DNA of 64,000 nt, taken from assembly GCF_030705605.1 (NCBI RefSeq), contig NZ_JAPCKK010000011.1:62001-126000 (forward strand), written 5' to 3'. Below, in pieces: positions 51,988-60,327 of the stretch. Every line of letters begins with the position of its first letter. Within the stretch, counting starts at the first letter, position 1. Made by a program: the position numbers and the translations under genes. The notes under the pieces are model-generated. The model ran no database searches and had not been told where the DNA came from. It was given only the letters and a program-made list of their open reading frames with translations. This DNA is from Paenibacillus zeirhizosphaerae (GTDB taxonomy: Bacteria; Bacillota; Bacilli; Paenibacillales; Paenibacillaceae).

Positions 51988-53164
51988 GAGTTTGATCCTC
52001 CATTAACCCAAAGGGCTTCGTAATTGCGCCTATGTTCTCAATATGCACATTCGTCCGGACCTCAACTTCAACGTCCGGATACAGCGTAGACCAGCGTTCC
52101 CTTACTCGATCCCAAACTTTCGGAAGATTCGTTTTAAGTACCCTGCCAAAGCCCAAAGCATCAGATTGGTAATCCCGTTGTACAACCCGGATGCTTTCCT
52201 CGACATTTTGGCGGATCAGATCCTCCGCTTCGTGCTCAAGCCATTTGATGCTCCGGGGCAGTTCCATATTGTAAGTGGACTCATTCTCGCTCAGCTCCCC
52301 CTTGACGCGCAGGTTAAGGATCATCTTGATCTCATCACCTTGTACAGAAGGCTTGATCTTAACGTCGGTTTCGTTTAACAGCAGCGTGAGCTCACCTTCT
52401 CCCTCAGGCGGCTCTATGATGAATTCCGTCGAATTGGTCTGATCCATAGCAAGCAGCAGCCCCCTCGCCAGTCCATGGCTTACCGTACCGGTCATCCTGT
52501 CTCCCTGGAACACGGCCAGGCCTTTGATTTTGATATTTTTTTTATTATCCTTCCAGCCTTTCGGCAAACTATCTACAAGCCCGACAACAGGCACTACAGG
52601 ATCGACACCCTCGCTCAGCATGGTGTGCATTAGAAGCTTCAGGTTGCGCGGTTCCTTCATATAAGTATAGGCCAGCTCACGTACCATCTCTGCAGGATAC
52701 TGCTCAATCGGCGCCTGAGCCCTAAAAATATCGGATCCGCGTCCCTCGGCAACTACGATAAGGGCAGAAAGCCTGTTCTCCGGGCTACGGGCCAGTACAT
52801 CGGTCAGGCGGGCAATTCCCTCCCTGGCCATATCCGCTCCTATAATGAGCGTCCGTCGGTGTGAATAGTTAAGCTCCCTTGACACATTCTCCTGTTCCTT
52901 GTCATGCACCTCCCGCATCGTCTTTCCCGTCTTCGATTCCAGGTAATAGGATTTATCCCCGCTCGTGCCTCCCCCTCCTCCCGAAGTGCCTGCAGTGCTG
53001 AGCTGGCTGGGCAAGGCAATTTGCAGTGTAGCCCTATATTCCTCTCCTTCTTTATCCACAGCGGTTCCCAGGACAAATGCGACATCATTGATCTCCTTGC
53101 GGTCCCAACAGCCCCCTAGCAGGCATGAACATATCAGCAGAAGCAGTACTTTTCCCGCCCACAT
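51980..53164 (-). CDS. gerAC: Spore germination lipoprotein GerAC
   Basis: 394 residues. Signal peptide with lipobox LLGGCWDRKEINDVAFVLG, the classic Ger(x)C start (C-W-D-x-x-E-I). The body includes SHRRTLIIGADMAREGIARLTDVLARSPENR and a C-terminal domain (RVVQRDYQSDALGFGRVLK). It is a lipid-anchored subunit on the outer face of the spore inner membrane. AAGGAG lies 9 bases before the ATG, and it follows gerAA with 3 bases between. Confidence 0.93.
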   Translation of the reverse strand: MWAGKVLLLLICSCLLGGCWDRKEINDVAFVLGTAVDKEGEEYRATLQIALPSQLSTAGTSGGGGGTSGDKSYYLESKTGKTMREVHDKEQENVSRELNYSHRRTLIIGADMAREGIARLTDVLARSPENRLSALIVVAEGRGSDIFRAQAPIEQYPAEMVRELAYTYMKEPRNLKLLMHTMLSEGVDPVVPVVGLVDSLPKGWKDNKKNIKIKGLAVFQGDRMTGTVSHGLARGLLLAMDQTNSTEFIIEPPEGEGELTLLLNETDVKIKPSVQGDEIKMILNLRVKGELSENESTYNMELPRSIKWLEHEAEDLIRQNVEESIRVVQRDYQSDALGFGRVLKTNLPKVWDRVRERWSTLYPDVEVEVRTNVHIENIGAITKPFGLMEDQTHD

Positions 53165-53167
53165 GGA

Positions 53168-54766
53168 TTACCACTCCTTATCCTTGGGTTGTTCCCCGTT
53201 CATGCCCCTTTTTTGCCGTTGCTGATTGTTCGGCACAAGCCAGGCAGGGCGGCTGATCATGTTCCACCATGGTGTCCGGACCAGAATGTCCTTCTGATCG
53301 GAGTGACTGTAAGGGCTGAATCCAGCCAGATAAGGCATCCCGAAGGAGGTTAATTTGGTCAAATGGACGGTGATCAGAACCGTGCCGATGATGATCCCGA
53401 ACAGCCCGAAGGCCCCAGCCAGAATCATGAGCGGAAAACGCAGCATCCGAACCGTAATGGCAAAGTTAAAGCGTGGAATCGTAAAAGATGCGATCCCGGT
53501 CAGCGAGACGATGATCACAACAGGCGCCGAAACAATGCCTGCCTGCACCGCCGCCTGCCCGATTACGAGTGCCCCGAGAATGCTCACCGCCTGTCCCACG
53601 GTCTTCGGCAGCCGAATCCCGGCCTCCCGCAGCGCTTCAAAGGATACTTCCATCATCATCGCCTCGACAATCGCCGGAAAAGGAATGGATTCACGGGCTG
53701 CGGCTATGCTCAGAATCAGGGTTGTAGGAAGCATATCCTGGTGGAAGGTCGTCACCGCAATGTACAGGGCAGGCAGGAAGAGAGCAATGGTCAGAAAAAA
53801 AAATCGAATCCAGCGCACCATATTGCTGATAAAAAAACGTTCGTAATAGTCCTCGCTGGCCTGCATCATTTGCCACATCGTTACCGGTCCGATCAATGCA
53901 AACGGGGTACCGTCAACGAGTATGGCGAACCGTCCTTCCATAAGCTGGGCGACCACCGTGTCCGGCCGTTCCGTATACTGCATTTGCGGAAAAGGCGAGT
54001 GAGGGTGGTCTTCAATCAGTTCTTCAATATAACCGGTTTCCAGTACGGCATCGATCTTGATTTGATGCAGTCTTTGTTTCACATCCTCAATCAGTTTTTC
54101 ACTGGCCATCCCCTCCATGTAGGCAAGCGCAACGCTGGTCTTGGTCTGTTCTCCGAGAGTAAGAGCGTATAGCTTGAACATGGGATTCTTCAGCTTGAAA
54201 CGCAGCAGGGCCGTATTCACCCGCAGGGTCTCGGTGAAGCCCTCACGCGGCCCGCGGATGACTGCTTCAGTCTCAGGCTCCTGCACACCGCGCCGTGCGC
54301 CGCCTTTCACACTGAACAGATAGGCTGTCGCCGAACCCGCCAAAAACAATACGGCGTTGGCATCTAGTACAGCCTCCGTGACCTGCTGGAATTGATCCGT
54401 TGACTTGACCTGGGAGAGTGAGACCCGCATCTCGTCCACCGGCTCCAGATGCACCTTTGTCCCTTCGTTTGTCTCGATCAGCGCTTGGATGACAGGCTGC
54501 AGGATATGCATCTGCAAATCCTCAGTTTTGACCGTCCCCTCCAGAAAAACCAACAACCCCCTGCGGCCCGGTGCCACCGTAAGCTTCCGGAAAATGATAT
54601 CCGAGCAATCACGCAAAATATCCTTCATCGCCTTCTCATTTTCTTCAAGGCTGCTGCTCAACGGTCGTTCAAGCCACTTCATTTCCGGCAGCTTTGGGGC
54701 AGGTTGCTTGCTCCGATTTACTGCAGGCTGCTTTCTTCCCTTCCAGGGAAATCTGATCTTCTTCAT
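53168..54766 (-). CDS. gerAA: Spore germination protein GerAA
   Basis: 532 residues. N-terminal soluble domain (1-250), then membrane helices; RFAILVDGTPFALIGPVTMWQMMQASEDYYERF and FPAIVEAMMMEVSFEALREAGIRLPKTVGQAVSILGALVIGQAAVQAGIVSAP are GerAA/SpoVAF signatures. It forms part of the nutrient receptor/ion channel. The order A-C-small-B differs from the standard A-B-C. GGAGG is 7 bases before the ATG. Confidence 0.94.
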   Translation of the reverse strand: MKKIRFPWKGRKQPAVNRSKQPAPKLPEMKWLERPLSSSLEENEKAMKDILRDCSDIIFRKLTVAPGRRGLLVFLEGTVKTEDLQMHILQPVIQALIETNEGTKVHLEPVDEMRVSLSQVKSTDQFQQVTEAVLDANAVLFLAGSATAYLFSVKGGARRGVQEPETEAVIRGPREGFTETLRVNTALLRFKLKNPMFKLYALTLGEQTKTSVALAYMEGMASEKLIEDVKQRLHQIKIDAVLETGYIEELIEDHPHSPFPQMQYTERPDTVVAQLMEGRFAILVDGTPFALIGPVTMWQMMQASEDYYERFFISNMVRWIRFFFLTIALFLPALYIAVTTFHQDMLPTTLILSIAAARESIPFPAIVEAMMMEVSFEALREAGIRLPKTVGQAVSILGALVIGQAAVQAGIVSAPVVIIVSLTGIASFTIPRFNFAITVRMLRFPLMILAGAFGLFGIIIGTVLITVHLTKLTSFGMPYLAGFSPYSHSDQKDILVRTPWWNMISRPAWLVPNNQQRQKRGMNGEQPKDKEW

Positions 54767-54923
54767 CCGCCCTCCTCCTTCACTGCTCCTTACTTGGCCA
54801 AATGTGGTTCCACAGGTTAGGATGTGTCTTGCCAGGTAAATTTATGTACATAAGACGCTCCGAGAACAAAGCATCCTTAGCGGCTCTTCTGTATCAAAGT
54901 TCTTAGGTGAAAAACACTATTCA

Positions 54924-54942
54924 AACGACTAAATATCGTTTA
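54924..54942 (+). promoter_or_regulatory. Palindrome upstream of the toxin-antitoxin genes
   Basis: AAACGA-CTAAATA-TCGTTT, a perfect 6-7-6 dyad 40-60 bp upstream of the antitoxin, overlapping an AT-rich promoter-like stretch. Likely an autoregulatory operator. Confidence 0.5.
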
Positions 54943-54982
54943 CTATAAGTAAAGAAACAAAGAAGTAAAGAAAGGGTATATT

Positions 54983-55366
54983 ATGACAATAACGAATGAG
55001 GCGGTGGAACATGTGGAATGGAAACGTGCACGAGTCTCCCAAAAACGCCAAGTCACAATACCTCAAAAACTTTTTGAACAAGCAGGCATCAAAGACGAAG
55101 TAGAATTTGGCATTAAGGGCCGAAACATAATTATGCGCCCGGTACGTGAGAATATAGGAAATGATTATTTTGGGGATTTGATTTTAGCTGATCTCATTCA
55201 AGAAGGATATAAGGAACAGGAATTGCTGACTAAGTTCCGTGAAAGACAGGCCGAATTGCACGGAGCTGTAAAAACACTAATTGCCGAATCCGTACAGACT
55301 GCTCGTGACTACAATGGCACCGATGATGAAACGGATGAATTGTTTGGCGACGTTATGGGGGATTAA
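54983..55366 (+). CDS. AbrB/MazE-type antitoxin
   Basis: 127 residues. VSQKRQVTIPQKLFEQAGIKDEVEFGIKGRNIIMRPV is a SpoVT-AbrB/MazE swapped-hairpin; the acidic C-terminus (DYNGTDDETDELFGD) is the usual toxin-binding type. It should neutralise the RelE-like toxin and bind its own operator. The region is visibly AT-richer than its surroundings, suggesting transfer. AAAGAAAGGG precedes the ATG by 6 bases. Confidence 0.85.
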   Translation: MTITNEAVEHVEWKRARVSQKRQVTIPQKLFEQAGIKDEVEFGIKGRNIIMRPVRENIGNDYFGDLILADLIQEGYKEQELLTKFRERQAELHGAVKTLIAESVQTARDYNGTDDETDELFGDVMGD

Positions 55367-55660
55367 ATGTTACCCGTCACATATCTCGCTCCAGCGAAAA
55401 AATATTTCAAAAAGCTAGTTGAAAAACCACTTAAAAAACGCTATTTAGATGCAATTGATGCAATAAGAATGGATCCTTATATAGGAGAGCAAAAAACAGG
55501 CGACTTAACAGGTGTGTATGGTTACGACGTATCGTATCAAGGCACTAATTATGAGATTGCTTATCGAGTTGAAGAAAATGATGACGGGGAACTTGTCGTC
55601 GTTATTTTGGCGGGTTCCAGGGAGAATTTCTATGAAGAATTGAAACGTTATACAAAATAA
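55367..55660 (+). CDS. RelE/ParE-type toxin
   Basis: 97 residues. KKYFKKLVEKPLKKRYLDAIDAIRMDP and YEIAYRVEENDDGELVVVILAGSRENFYEELKRY match the RelE/ParE fold, an mRNA interferase or gyrase poison. The stop of the antitoxin is immediately followed by its ATG (TAAATG). Catalytic residues of RelE are not confidently assignable. Confidence 0.85.
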   Translation: MLPVTYLAPAKKYFKKLVEKPLKKRYLDAIDAIRMDPYIGEQKTGDLTGVYGYDVSYQGTNYEIAYRVEENDDGELVVVILAGSRENFYEELKRYTK

Positions 55661-55662
55661 AA

Positions 55663-55706
55663 AAGACCGAACCGGTGTGATCATTTGCCCGGTTCGGTCC
55701 TTCTTT
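55663..55706. terminator. Terminator of the toxin-antitoxin module
   Basis: GACCGAACCGG (55665-55675) and CCGGTTCGGTC (55689-55699), A-run before, TTCTTTT after; also usable by the convergent doxX gene. Confidence 0.88.
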
Positions 55707-55728
55707 TGTGTCTAAGAAGCTATCCTAA

Positions 55729-56142
55729 TTAAACGGTTTGGGTGTTGCTGACTCCGGATCTTTTGCGGGCAATGACCGCATCCACCGAATACGCTCCTGC
55801 GCCGGTAAGTAGCTGCTGCAACGAGCCGAACAGAACGATCAGATCAAATTCAATCGCCATAAACCCTTGGCCAAACTTGGCGGTCAGCAGCACGCCAATC
55901 ATAACCGCCGTCAGCGCGGCACCGGCAAAACGCGTGCCCAAGCCCAAAACGAGCAGAATACCGCCAACAAGCTCGATCGCGGCTACGGTCGGAGCGAGAA
56001 AGCCTGGAAGTCCGAGGCTCTGGAAGAACCCTGTCGTCCCGCCAAGTCCCTGGAATTTCTGTGCACCGTGAACGATAAAAATGATGCCCGTCATCCATCT
56101 AACCAGCAGTAATCCTAAGCTTGTCATGGTTTGATTCATCAT
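55729..56142 (-). CDS. DoxX family membrane protein
   Basis: 137 residues, four helices. LLVRWMTGIIFIVHGAQKFQGLGGTTGFFQSLGLP and AAIELVGGILLVLGLGTRFAGAALTAVMIGVLLTAKF are DoxX features. DoxX proteins act in thiol/redox balance or in quinone and thiosulfate pathways; exact role unknown. ATG 56142 follows AAGGAGG by 7 bases. A CACTAC-N5-GTAGTG operator 21 bp upstream ties it to the adjacent BlaI-type repressor. Confidence 0.88.
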   Translation of the reverse strand: MMNQTMTSLGLLLVRWMTGIIFIVHGAQKFQGLGGTTGFFQSLGLPGFLAPTVAAIELVGGILLVLGLGTRFAGAALTAVMIGVLLTAKFGQGFMAIEFDLIVLFGSLQQLLTGAGAYSVDAVIARKRSGVSNTQTV

Positions 56143-56162
56143 CAATACTCCTCCTTTTTAAT

Positions 56163-56179
56163 CACTACTTGGTGTAGTG
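56163..56179 (-). promoter_or_regulatory. BlaI-type operator upstream of doxX
   Basis: CACTAC (56163-56168), 5-bp spacer, GTAGTG (56174-56179); same half-sites and spacing as the site in the blaI promoter. Confidence 0.75.
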
Positions 56180-56235
56180 TAATAATCAAAAAAAATGAAC
56201 TTCTCTTTGTATACATCTTCTATTCGCGCGCACAC

Positions 56236-57096
56236 CTAGATTAGCGCAAGCGCGAATAGAATGGACAGCAGAGACAATACATACAATGATATCATGACAG
56301 GCCTCCGAGGCAGCTTGGGCACCAGCGCCTGGTGCGGGTCCAGAATCCGCGAGATCCGGTAATTAATCGAAGTCTCCGCGAATGAAGAGCACACGGCTGT
56401 CATCAGCGGATTGGGGGCACCACGTGAAGGATTGCGCAGCAGCTTCAGCAGAGCGCTGCCGATCCCGGCCGGCGTTCCAGTACGGTTAATGGCTTCATTA
56501 TCCGCCAGAATTTCACGGGCTGTCTTATAATGCTCCAGAATATGCCGAAGGACGGGAACATAGAACAACAGGGACGAACACATCTGCAGCAGCCAGGTTT
56601 TCAATGGATCGTAATGGAGCATGTGGTAGGCTTCATGGTAGACAACCGCCGCTTCTTCTTCCCGATCCAGCATGGACAACAGTCTGGAGGACAGTACAAT
56701 CTTCGGCGAAAGCAAACCCATCGTGAAGGCTGCGGGCTTATCGTAATCAATAACCCAAATCCTGCTTCCCAGCTTCTCATACCTTGCGCCTAATTGCTCT
56801 GTCATCTGCTGATTGCGCATGCTGTCCAGCCGCAGAAATGCTTTCCTTGTTGCGATGCATTGACGTACGGCAAGCCATCCGGCCACTGCAAAGGTTAGTG
56901 CGACCAGCCATGTCAGACCATCGACTAGGTAATCGATGCCGAAGGCATGCAGCAACTGCCTGCAAATTTGAAAAACATTAAAGTTCAAATCCCAGCCGAA
57001 CGCGATATGTCCGCCGTACATCCCCATTTGCAGCAGGATGACGCCCGACAAGCCTATCCCGGCTGTAAATAGCAGTTTGGATCGCGTTTTCCACAT
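56236..57096 (-). CDS. BlaR1-like M56 membrane metallopeptidase
   Basis: 286 residues, membrane protein with the zinc motif HEAYHMLHYDP (HExxH) and further conserved ENEADxxA-like region IDRTGTPAGIGSALLKLL. BlaR1 of beta-lactam-resistant bacteria has a C-terminal penicillin-binding sensor after this part; here the protein stops just after a final helix, so the sensor is missing. It probably cleaves the adjacent BlaI repressor when triggered by some membrane signal. It follows the repressor gene by 3 bases. Confidence 0.87.
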   Translation of the reverse strand: MWKTRSKLLFTAGIGLSGVILLQMGMYGGHIAFGWDLNFNVFQICRQLLHAFGIDYLVDGLTWLVALTFAVAGWLAVRQCIATRKAFLRLDSMRNQQMTEQLGARYEKLGSRIWVIDYDKPAAFTMGLLSPKIVLSSRLLSMLDREEEAAVVYHEAYHMLHYDPLKTWLLQMCSSLLFYVPVLRHILEHYKTAREILADNEAINRTGTPAGIGSALLKLLRNPSRGAPNPLMTAVCSSFAETSINYRISRILDPHQALVPKLPRRPVMISLYVLSLLSILFALALI

Positions 57097-57099
57097 GGC

Positions 57100-57513
57100 T
57101 CACGATTCCTTTTTCCATTGTTTGATTTTTTGTTCAAGCCGTTCAATCAGGGCCGGATCGGCTTCTTCCAAGGCATCAATCATATGGTTGACCGCAAGCG
57201 GCCCGAACTGCTCAATCAGCTCATGGCTGAGCTCCTTCGACTGCTCGTCCATAAATGTCTCCCGGCTTTGCACCGGACGGTACAGCGAGGTGCGTCCGCG
57301 AAGCTGCTTGCTGAGCACGCCTTTGTCCACCAAACGGTTCATCACGGTCATCACGGTATTGAAGCTAATGTCCTTGTCATGCTCCAGCAGCGTCTGCACC
57401 TCCTTGATGCTCCGGTCAGGCGCATCCCATAAAATATCCATAATGCGGGATTCCAGCGGTCCGAAAAAATGATTCAGCCCGCTCTCTCCAGTCTTAAAGT
57501 TCAGTCTTCTCAT
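57100..57513 (-). CDS. BlaI/MecI/CopY-type repressor
   Basis: 137 residues. Winged helix LESRIMDILWDAPDRSIKEVQTLLEHDKDISFNTVMTVMNRLVDKGVL with an adjacent wing (QLRGRTSLYRPVQSRETFM) and a helical dimerisation tail; matches BlaI family size. ATG 57513 follows AGAGG by 8 bases. It should bind CACTAC-N5-GTAGTG in its own promoter and upstream of doxX. No beta-lactamase gene is nearby. Confidence 0.9.
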   Translation of the reverse strand: MRRLNFKTGESGLNHFFGPLESRIMDILWDAPDRSIKEVQTLLEHDKDISFNTVMTVMNRLVDKGVLSKQLRGRTSLYRPVQSRETFMDEQSKELSHELIEQFGPLAVNHMIDALEEADPALIERLEQKIKQWKKES

Positions 57514-57528
57514 CCTGCACACCTCTCA

Positions 57529-57565
57529 CACTACCCATTGTAGTGATGAGCGATATGGAAGTCAA
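57529..57565 (-). promoter_or_regulatory. blaI promoter with operator over the -10
   Basis: Minus strand TTGACT (57560-57565), 17-bp spacer, TACAAT (57537-57542), an excellent sigma-A promoter. The dyad CACTAC-N5-GTAGTG (57529-57545) covers the -10. Confidence 0.82.
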
Positions 57566-57585
57566 CTGCCAAAACATAGCGGATT

Positions 57586-57620
57586 ATAAAAAAAGCGGGG
57601 CTCTTCACGAGACCCCGCTT
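57586..57620 (-). terminator. Terminator of the pseudo-receiver regulator gene
   Basis: AAGCGGGG (57593-57600) and CCCCGCTT (57613-57620) plus TC/GA extension, followed by seven T on the minus strand. Confidence 0.85.
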
Positions 57621-57628
57621 CCATTCTG

Positions 57629-58429
57629 TTAATCGGCCAATCTGTAGCCTACGCCTCTTACCGTGGTAATATAATGAGGTGCCGCCGCATTGTCACCCAG
57701 CTTCTTTCTGAGACTCTTGACATGCACGTCCACCACATTGCTGCCGCCGATAAAGTCCGTATCCCAAATATCATGCATCATCTGTTCGCGGGAAATGACA
57801 CGGCCCTGAGCTTCAATCAGCTTGAGCAGCAGATCATATTCCGTCTTGGTCAGGCCAATCAGCCGCTCTCCCTGATACACTGTCATTTTACCGCGATCAA
57901 TCCATATATCCTTGAACACGATGCGCGATCCGGAGACAGCCTGTTCCTTCTGTCCCAGCCGCCCGCTCAGTATACGTTCAATCCGCTGCACCGGTCGGGT
58001 GGAAGCCGCCGGCCAGCTCACAAGCTCTTCATGAGGCAGTTGCTGCTGGGCAGCCTCCATCAGAGCATCATTCACAAGGTATATGCGTGGTCTTGCCCCC
58101 TCCTCCAGGGATTCATGCCACAGCTTCAACTCGAACGCATCTTCAAAGACGGTTGCGTCAAAAAGAATCAGATCTGGAGACAATTGCGCCTGCAGCTCAG
58201 GACTCCAGCGGTGAAACGCCATCACATCATAACAAGCATCCGTCAGCATCCGAACCCATACCTGCACAACACCCGGAACAGCGCTGATCAGCGCGATCCG
58301 CCGTGTAGTTGTACATTGTAAAGGCTGATTAGCCGGCGCGGGTGCTGTCGGGGCAAAGCGCGCCCGCACAGTCCCTGGCAGCCGAACTCTTGTCACCGCT
58401 TGGTTTACCTGATTCGTTTGCTTTGGCAT
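57629..58429 (-). CDS. OmpR-type regulator with degenerate receiver
   Basis: 266 residues. About 45 unstructured Pro/Ala/Thr-rich residues, then a receiver-like domain (45-155) that keeps DLILFDATVFED but lacks the DD pair after strand 1 (RIALISAVP) and the Lys/Thr switch; a C-terminal winged helix (165-266) ends VVDVHVKSLRKKLGDNAAAPHYITTVRGVGYRL. Phosphorylation by a kinase is therefore doubtful. No kinase is adjacent. It overlaps the end of the PerR-like gene by 25 bases. Confidence 0.83.
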   Translation of the reverse strand: MPKQTNQVNQAVTRVRLPGTVRARFAPTAPAPANQPLQCTTTRRIALISAVPGVVQVWVRMLTDACYDVMAFHRWSPELQAQLSPDLILFDATVFEDAFELKLWHESLEEGARPRIYLVNDALMEAAQQQLPHEELVSWPAASTRPVQRIERILSGRLGQKEQAVSGSRIVFKDIWIDRGKMTVYQGERLIGLTKTEYDLLLKLIEAQGRVISREQMMHDIWDTDFIGGSNVVDVHVKSLRKKLGDNAAAPHYITTVRGVGYRLAD

Positions 58430-58800
58430 TCCGGACACACCCCTCCGAATACGACATGAGCATGAGCAATATCATACCCCGTTTCAGCAGAAACTTCCTT
58501 CACCCACTCCGACGGAACCACGCTCATCACTTCATCCACCCGTCCGCACACCTGACAGATGACATGCTGATGATCATCCATACGCCCGTCATAACGGCTG
58601 GCCGCTTCACCGAGCTTCAGCTCACGAATCAGCTCTTTATCCGTCAGATACCGCAACGAGTTATATACCGTGCCATAGGCCAAATTACAGCCCCGCTCCA
58701 TCAGCCGGTTCATGACATCCGCTGCTGTCGGATGGTCATGAGATTCACGTACAACATCATACACAGCCTGCCGCTGTGAGGTTAAATTCAGAGATCTCAT
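58405..58800 (-). CDS. Fur/PerR-family regulator
   Basis: 131 residues. Winged helix LTSQRQAVYDVVRESHDHPTAADVMNRL...YGTVYNSLRYLTDKELIRELKLGEAASRYDG; metal site DDHQHVICQVCG and structural zinc CQVC...CPEC. HDHPTAADV and GEAASRYD resemble PerR more than Fur. ATG 58800 follows GGGAG by 9 bases. A PerR/Fur-like box at 58855-58869 suggests autoregulation. Confidence 0.87.
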   Translation of the reverse strand: MRSLNLTSQRQAVYDVVRESHDHPTAADVMNRLMERGCNLAYGTVYNSLRYLTDKELIRELKLGEAASRYDGRMDDHQHVICQVCGRVDEVMSVVPSEWVKEVSAETGYDIAHAHVVFGGVCPECQSKRIR

Positions 58801-58854
58801 CCCGTGCATCTCCCTTTTATATCATAAAGTTATTTGATTAAAATCGATAACAGA

Positions 58855-58869
58855 TTAGAATGATTATCG
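58855..58869 (-). promoter_or_regulatory. PerR/Fur-like box
   Basis: TTAGAATGATTATCG, three mismatches to the PerR box TTATAAT-N-ATTATAA, 55 bp upstream of the PerR-like start. Confidence 0.5.
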
Positions 58870-59020
58870 TTTATTGTTAGATCTAGTATAAATCTTATTT
58901 TATAGCTCGTCAATCCGTGGATAAACATCCTAATTCTTCATCAAACTATAGTCAATTATGCTTTATGGCGGCCGCGATCGTGCTGCTTCCTCCCGTACTG
59001 CCCCGGCCGCGGCATACAAG

Positions 59021-59061
59021 AAAAAAGCCGTGACCCCTGCAGAGCAGCAGATCACGGCTTT
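59021..59061 (-). terminator. Terminator of the OYE gene
   Basis: AAAGCCGTGA (59024-59033) and TCACGGCTTT (59052-59061), six T on the minus strand. Confidence 0.9.
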
Positions 59062-59093
59062 AACGTTCCTCTATATTGAATGGTTCATAGAGC

Positions 59094-60227
59094 TCAATCT
59101 TCAACCGGCACCCAGCCGGGGGCGTTCGTAACCATATTCCACAGAGGGGCAGGCATGACCAATGTCTCGCGTCCTGCCTGCCTGGATATTGCCTGCCGGA
59201 TCTCCCCTTCGCGGCCGCCTTGGACTTTCTCCACCCAATGCGGCTCGACTAGGAGCTGACGGCCGAGTGCAATCAGCGGAACTCCGGTGTCAAGTGCTCT
59301 TGCTGCTTCCTCCGGCGTATGAATAGAGCCTACCCCGATCACAGCCACCCGGTCCCCTACCTTCTCATGAACCCGGACAGTCGGGAGACGGGTGTCATTC
59401 TGATCCCGAATCGAGCCCTCGAAGAAATTCATCGTGGACAGATGAATATAATCAATGGACTCATCCGCAATGCGGTCGACCAGATACAGCGAGTCTTCGA
59501 TTGTAATCCCTGGCTCGTAATGCTCTTCAGGCGAAATACGATAACCGATGATGAAGGGGCGCTGCGCATGCTCTTTCACCGCTCTTTTCACCTCGGCCAC
59601 TACAGCCAGCGGAAATGCGATTCGCTTTTCCAGACTGCCGCCCCATTGATCCTCACGCCGATTCGTATACGGAGAGAAGAACTGCTGAATGAGATAACGG
59701 TTGGCTCCGTGGATCTCTATACCATCGAAGCCCGCCTTGATGGCACGTCTCGTAGCCTCTCCGAAAGCCTGAATGACACGCTGGATATCCTCTGTTGTCA
59801 TCTCGCGGGGAACAGGCAGGTCCTTGCCTTCCATATCCGTGTGTGCGATGGCGCTGGCACTGATTGGAGAGCCGCCTTTCAGCAGATGAAGAGGTGCAAG
59901 CCGTCCGGCATGGAACACCTGCAGAATCGCCTTGGCTCCTTCCGCGTGAATCGTATCGGCAAGCCGCGTCAAGCCTTCGATATGACGATCATCGTAGACG
60001 CCTACCTCGCCGTCGAACCCGATGCCGTCCTCGGTTACATTGGCTACGGCTGTAATGACCGCACCGACTCCCCCAGAGCGCTCGCGATAGTAAGCCAGTT
60101 CATCGTCGCTCACGTCTCCGTTCTCATGGGAAGCGCTGTTCGTCATGGGAGCCATAACGACCCGGTTTTTCAACTGAATGCCCGAAGCAGGCAGGGTAAA
60201 GGACTGGAATAACGAATCATGCTTCAT
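59094..60227 (-). CDS. Old yellow enzyme (NADH:flavin oxidoreductase)
   Basis: 377 residues, FMN-binding TIM barrel. LKNRVVMAPMTN, QVFHAGR, FDGIEIHGANRYLIQQFFSPYTNRREDQWGGSLEKR and VPLIALGRQLL are OYE signatures; the His in IEIHGAN binds substrate. It reduces activated alkenes or quinones, a defence against electrophiles. GGAGG lies 10 bases before the ATG. Beside an Rrf2 regulator, but a palindrome separates the two. Confidence 0.92.
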   Translation of the reverse strand: MKHDSLFQSFTLPASGIQLKNRVVMAPMTNSASHENGDVSDDELAYYRERSGGVGAVITAVANVTEDGIGFDGEVGVYDDRHIEGLTRLADTIHAEGAKAILQVFHAGRLAPLHLLKGGSPISASAIAHTDMEGKDLPVPREMTTEDIQRVIQAFGEATRRAIKAGFDGIEIHGANRYLIQQFFSPYTNRREDQWGGSLEKRIAFPLAVVAEVKRAVKEHAQRPFIIGYRISPEEHYEPGITIEDSLYLVDRIADESIDYIHLSTMNFFEGSIRDQNDTRLPTVRVHEKVGDRVAVIGVGSIHTPEEAARALDTGVPLIALGRQLLVEPHWVEKVQGGREGEIRQAISRQAGRETLVMPAPLWNMVTNAPGWVPVED

Positions 60228-60275
60228 TGTTTAAACTCCTCCTATACTTACCTATGTAATAAACGCCAAAAAAAT

Positions 60276-60302
60276 ATACTGTGGTTATAACAACCATAGT
60301 AT
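60276..60302 (-). promoter_or_regulatory. Near-perfect palindrome between Rrf2 and OYE genes
   Basis: ATACTGTGGTT-ATAAC-AACCATAGTAT with one mismatch between 11-base arms; a T-run follows on the minus strand. It may be the OYE operator or the terminator of the Rrf2 gene. Confidence 0.45.
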
Positions 60303-60327
60303 ATTAGATCATTATAATTATGTCCAA

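Noticed and set aside
59319..60212. 297-codon plus-strand frame
   Set aside because: Antisense to the old yellow enzyme gene; composition is not protein-like.
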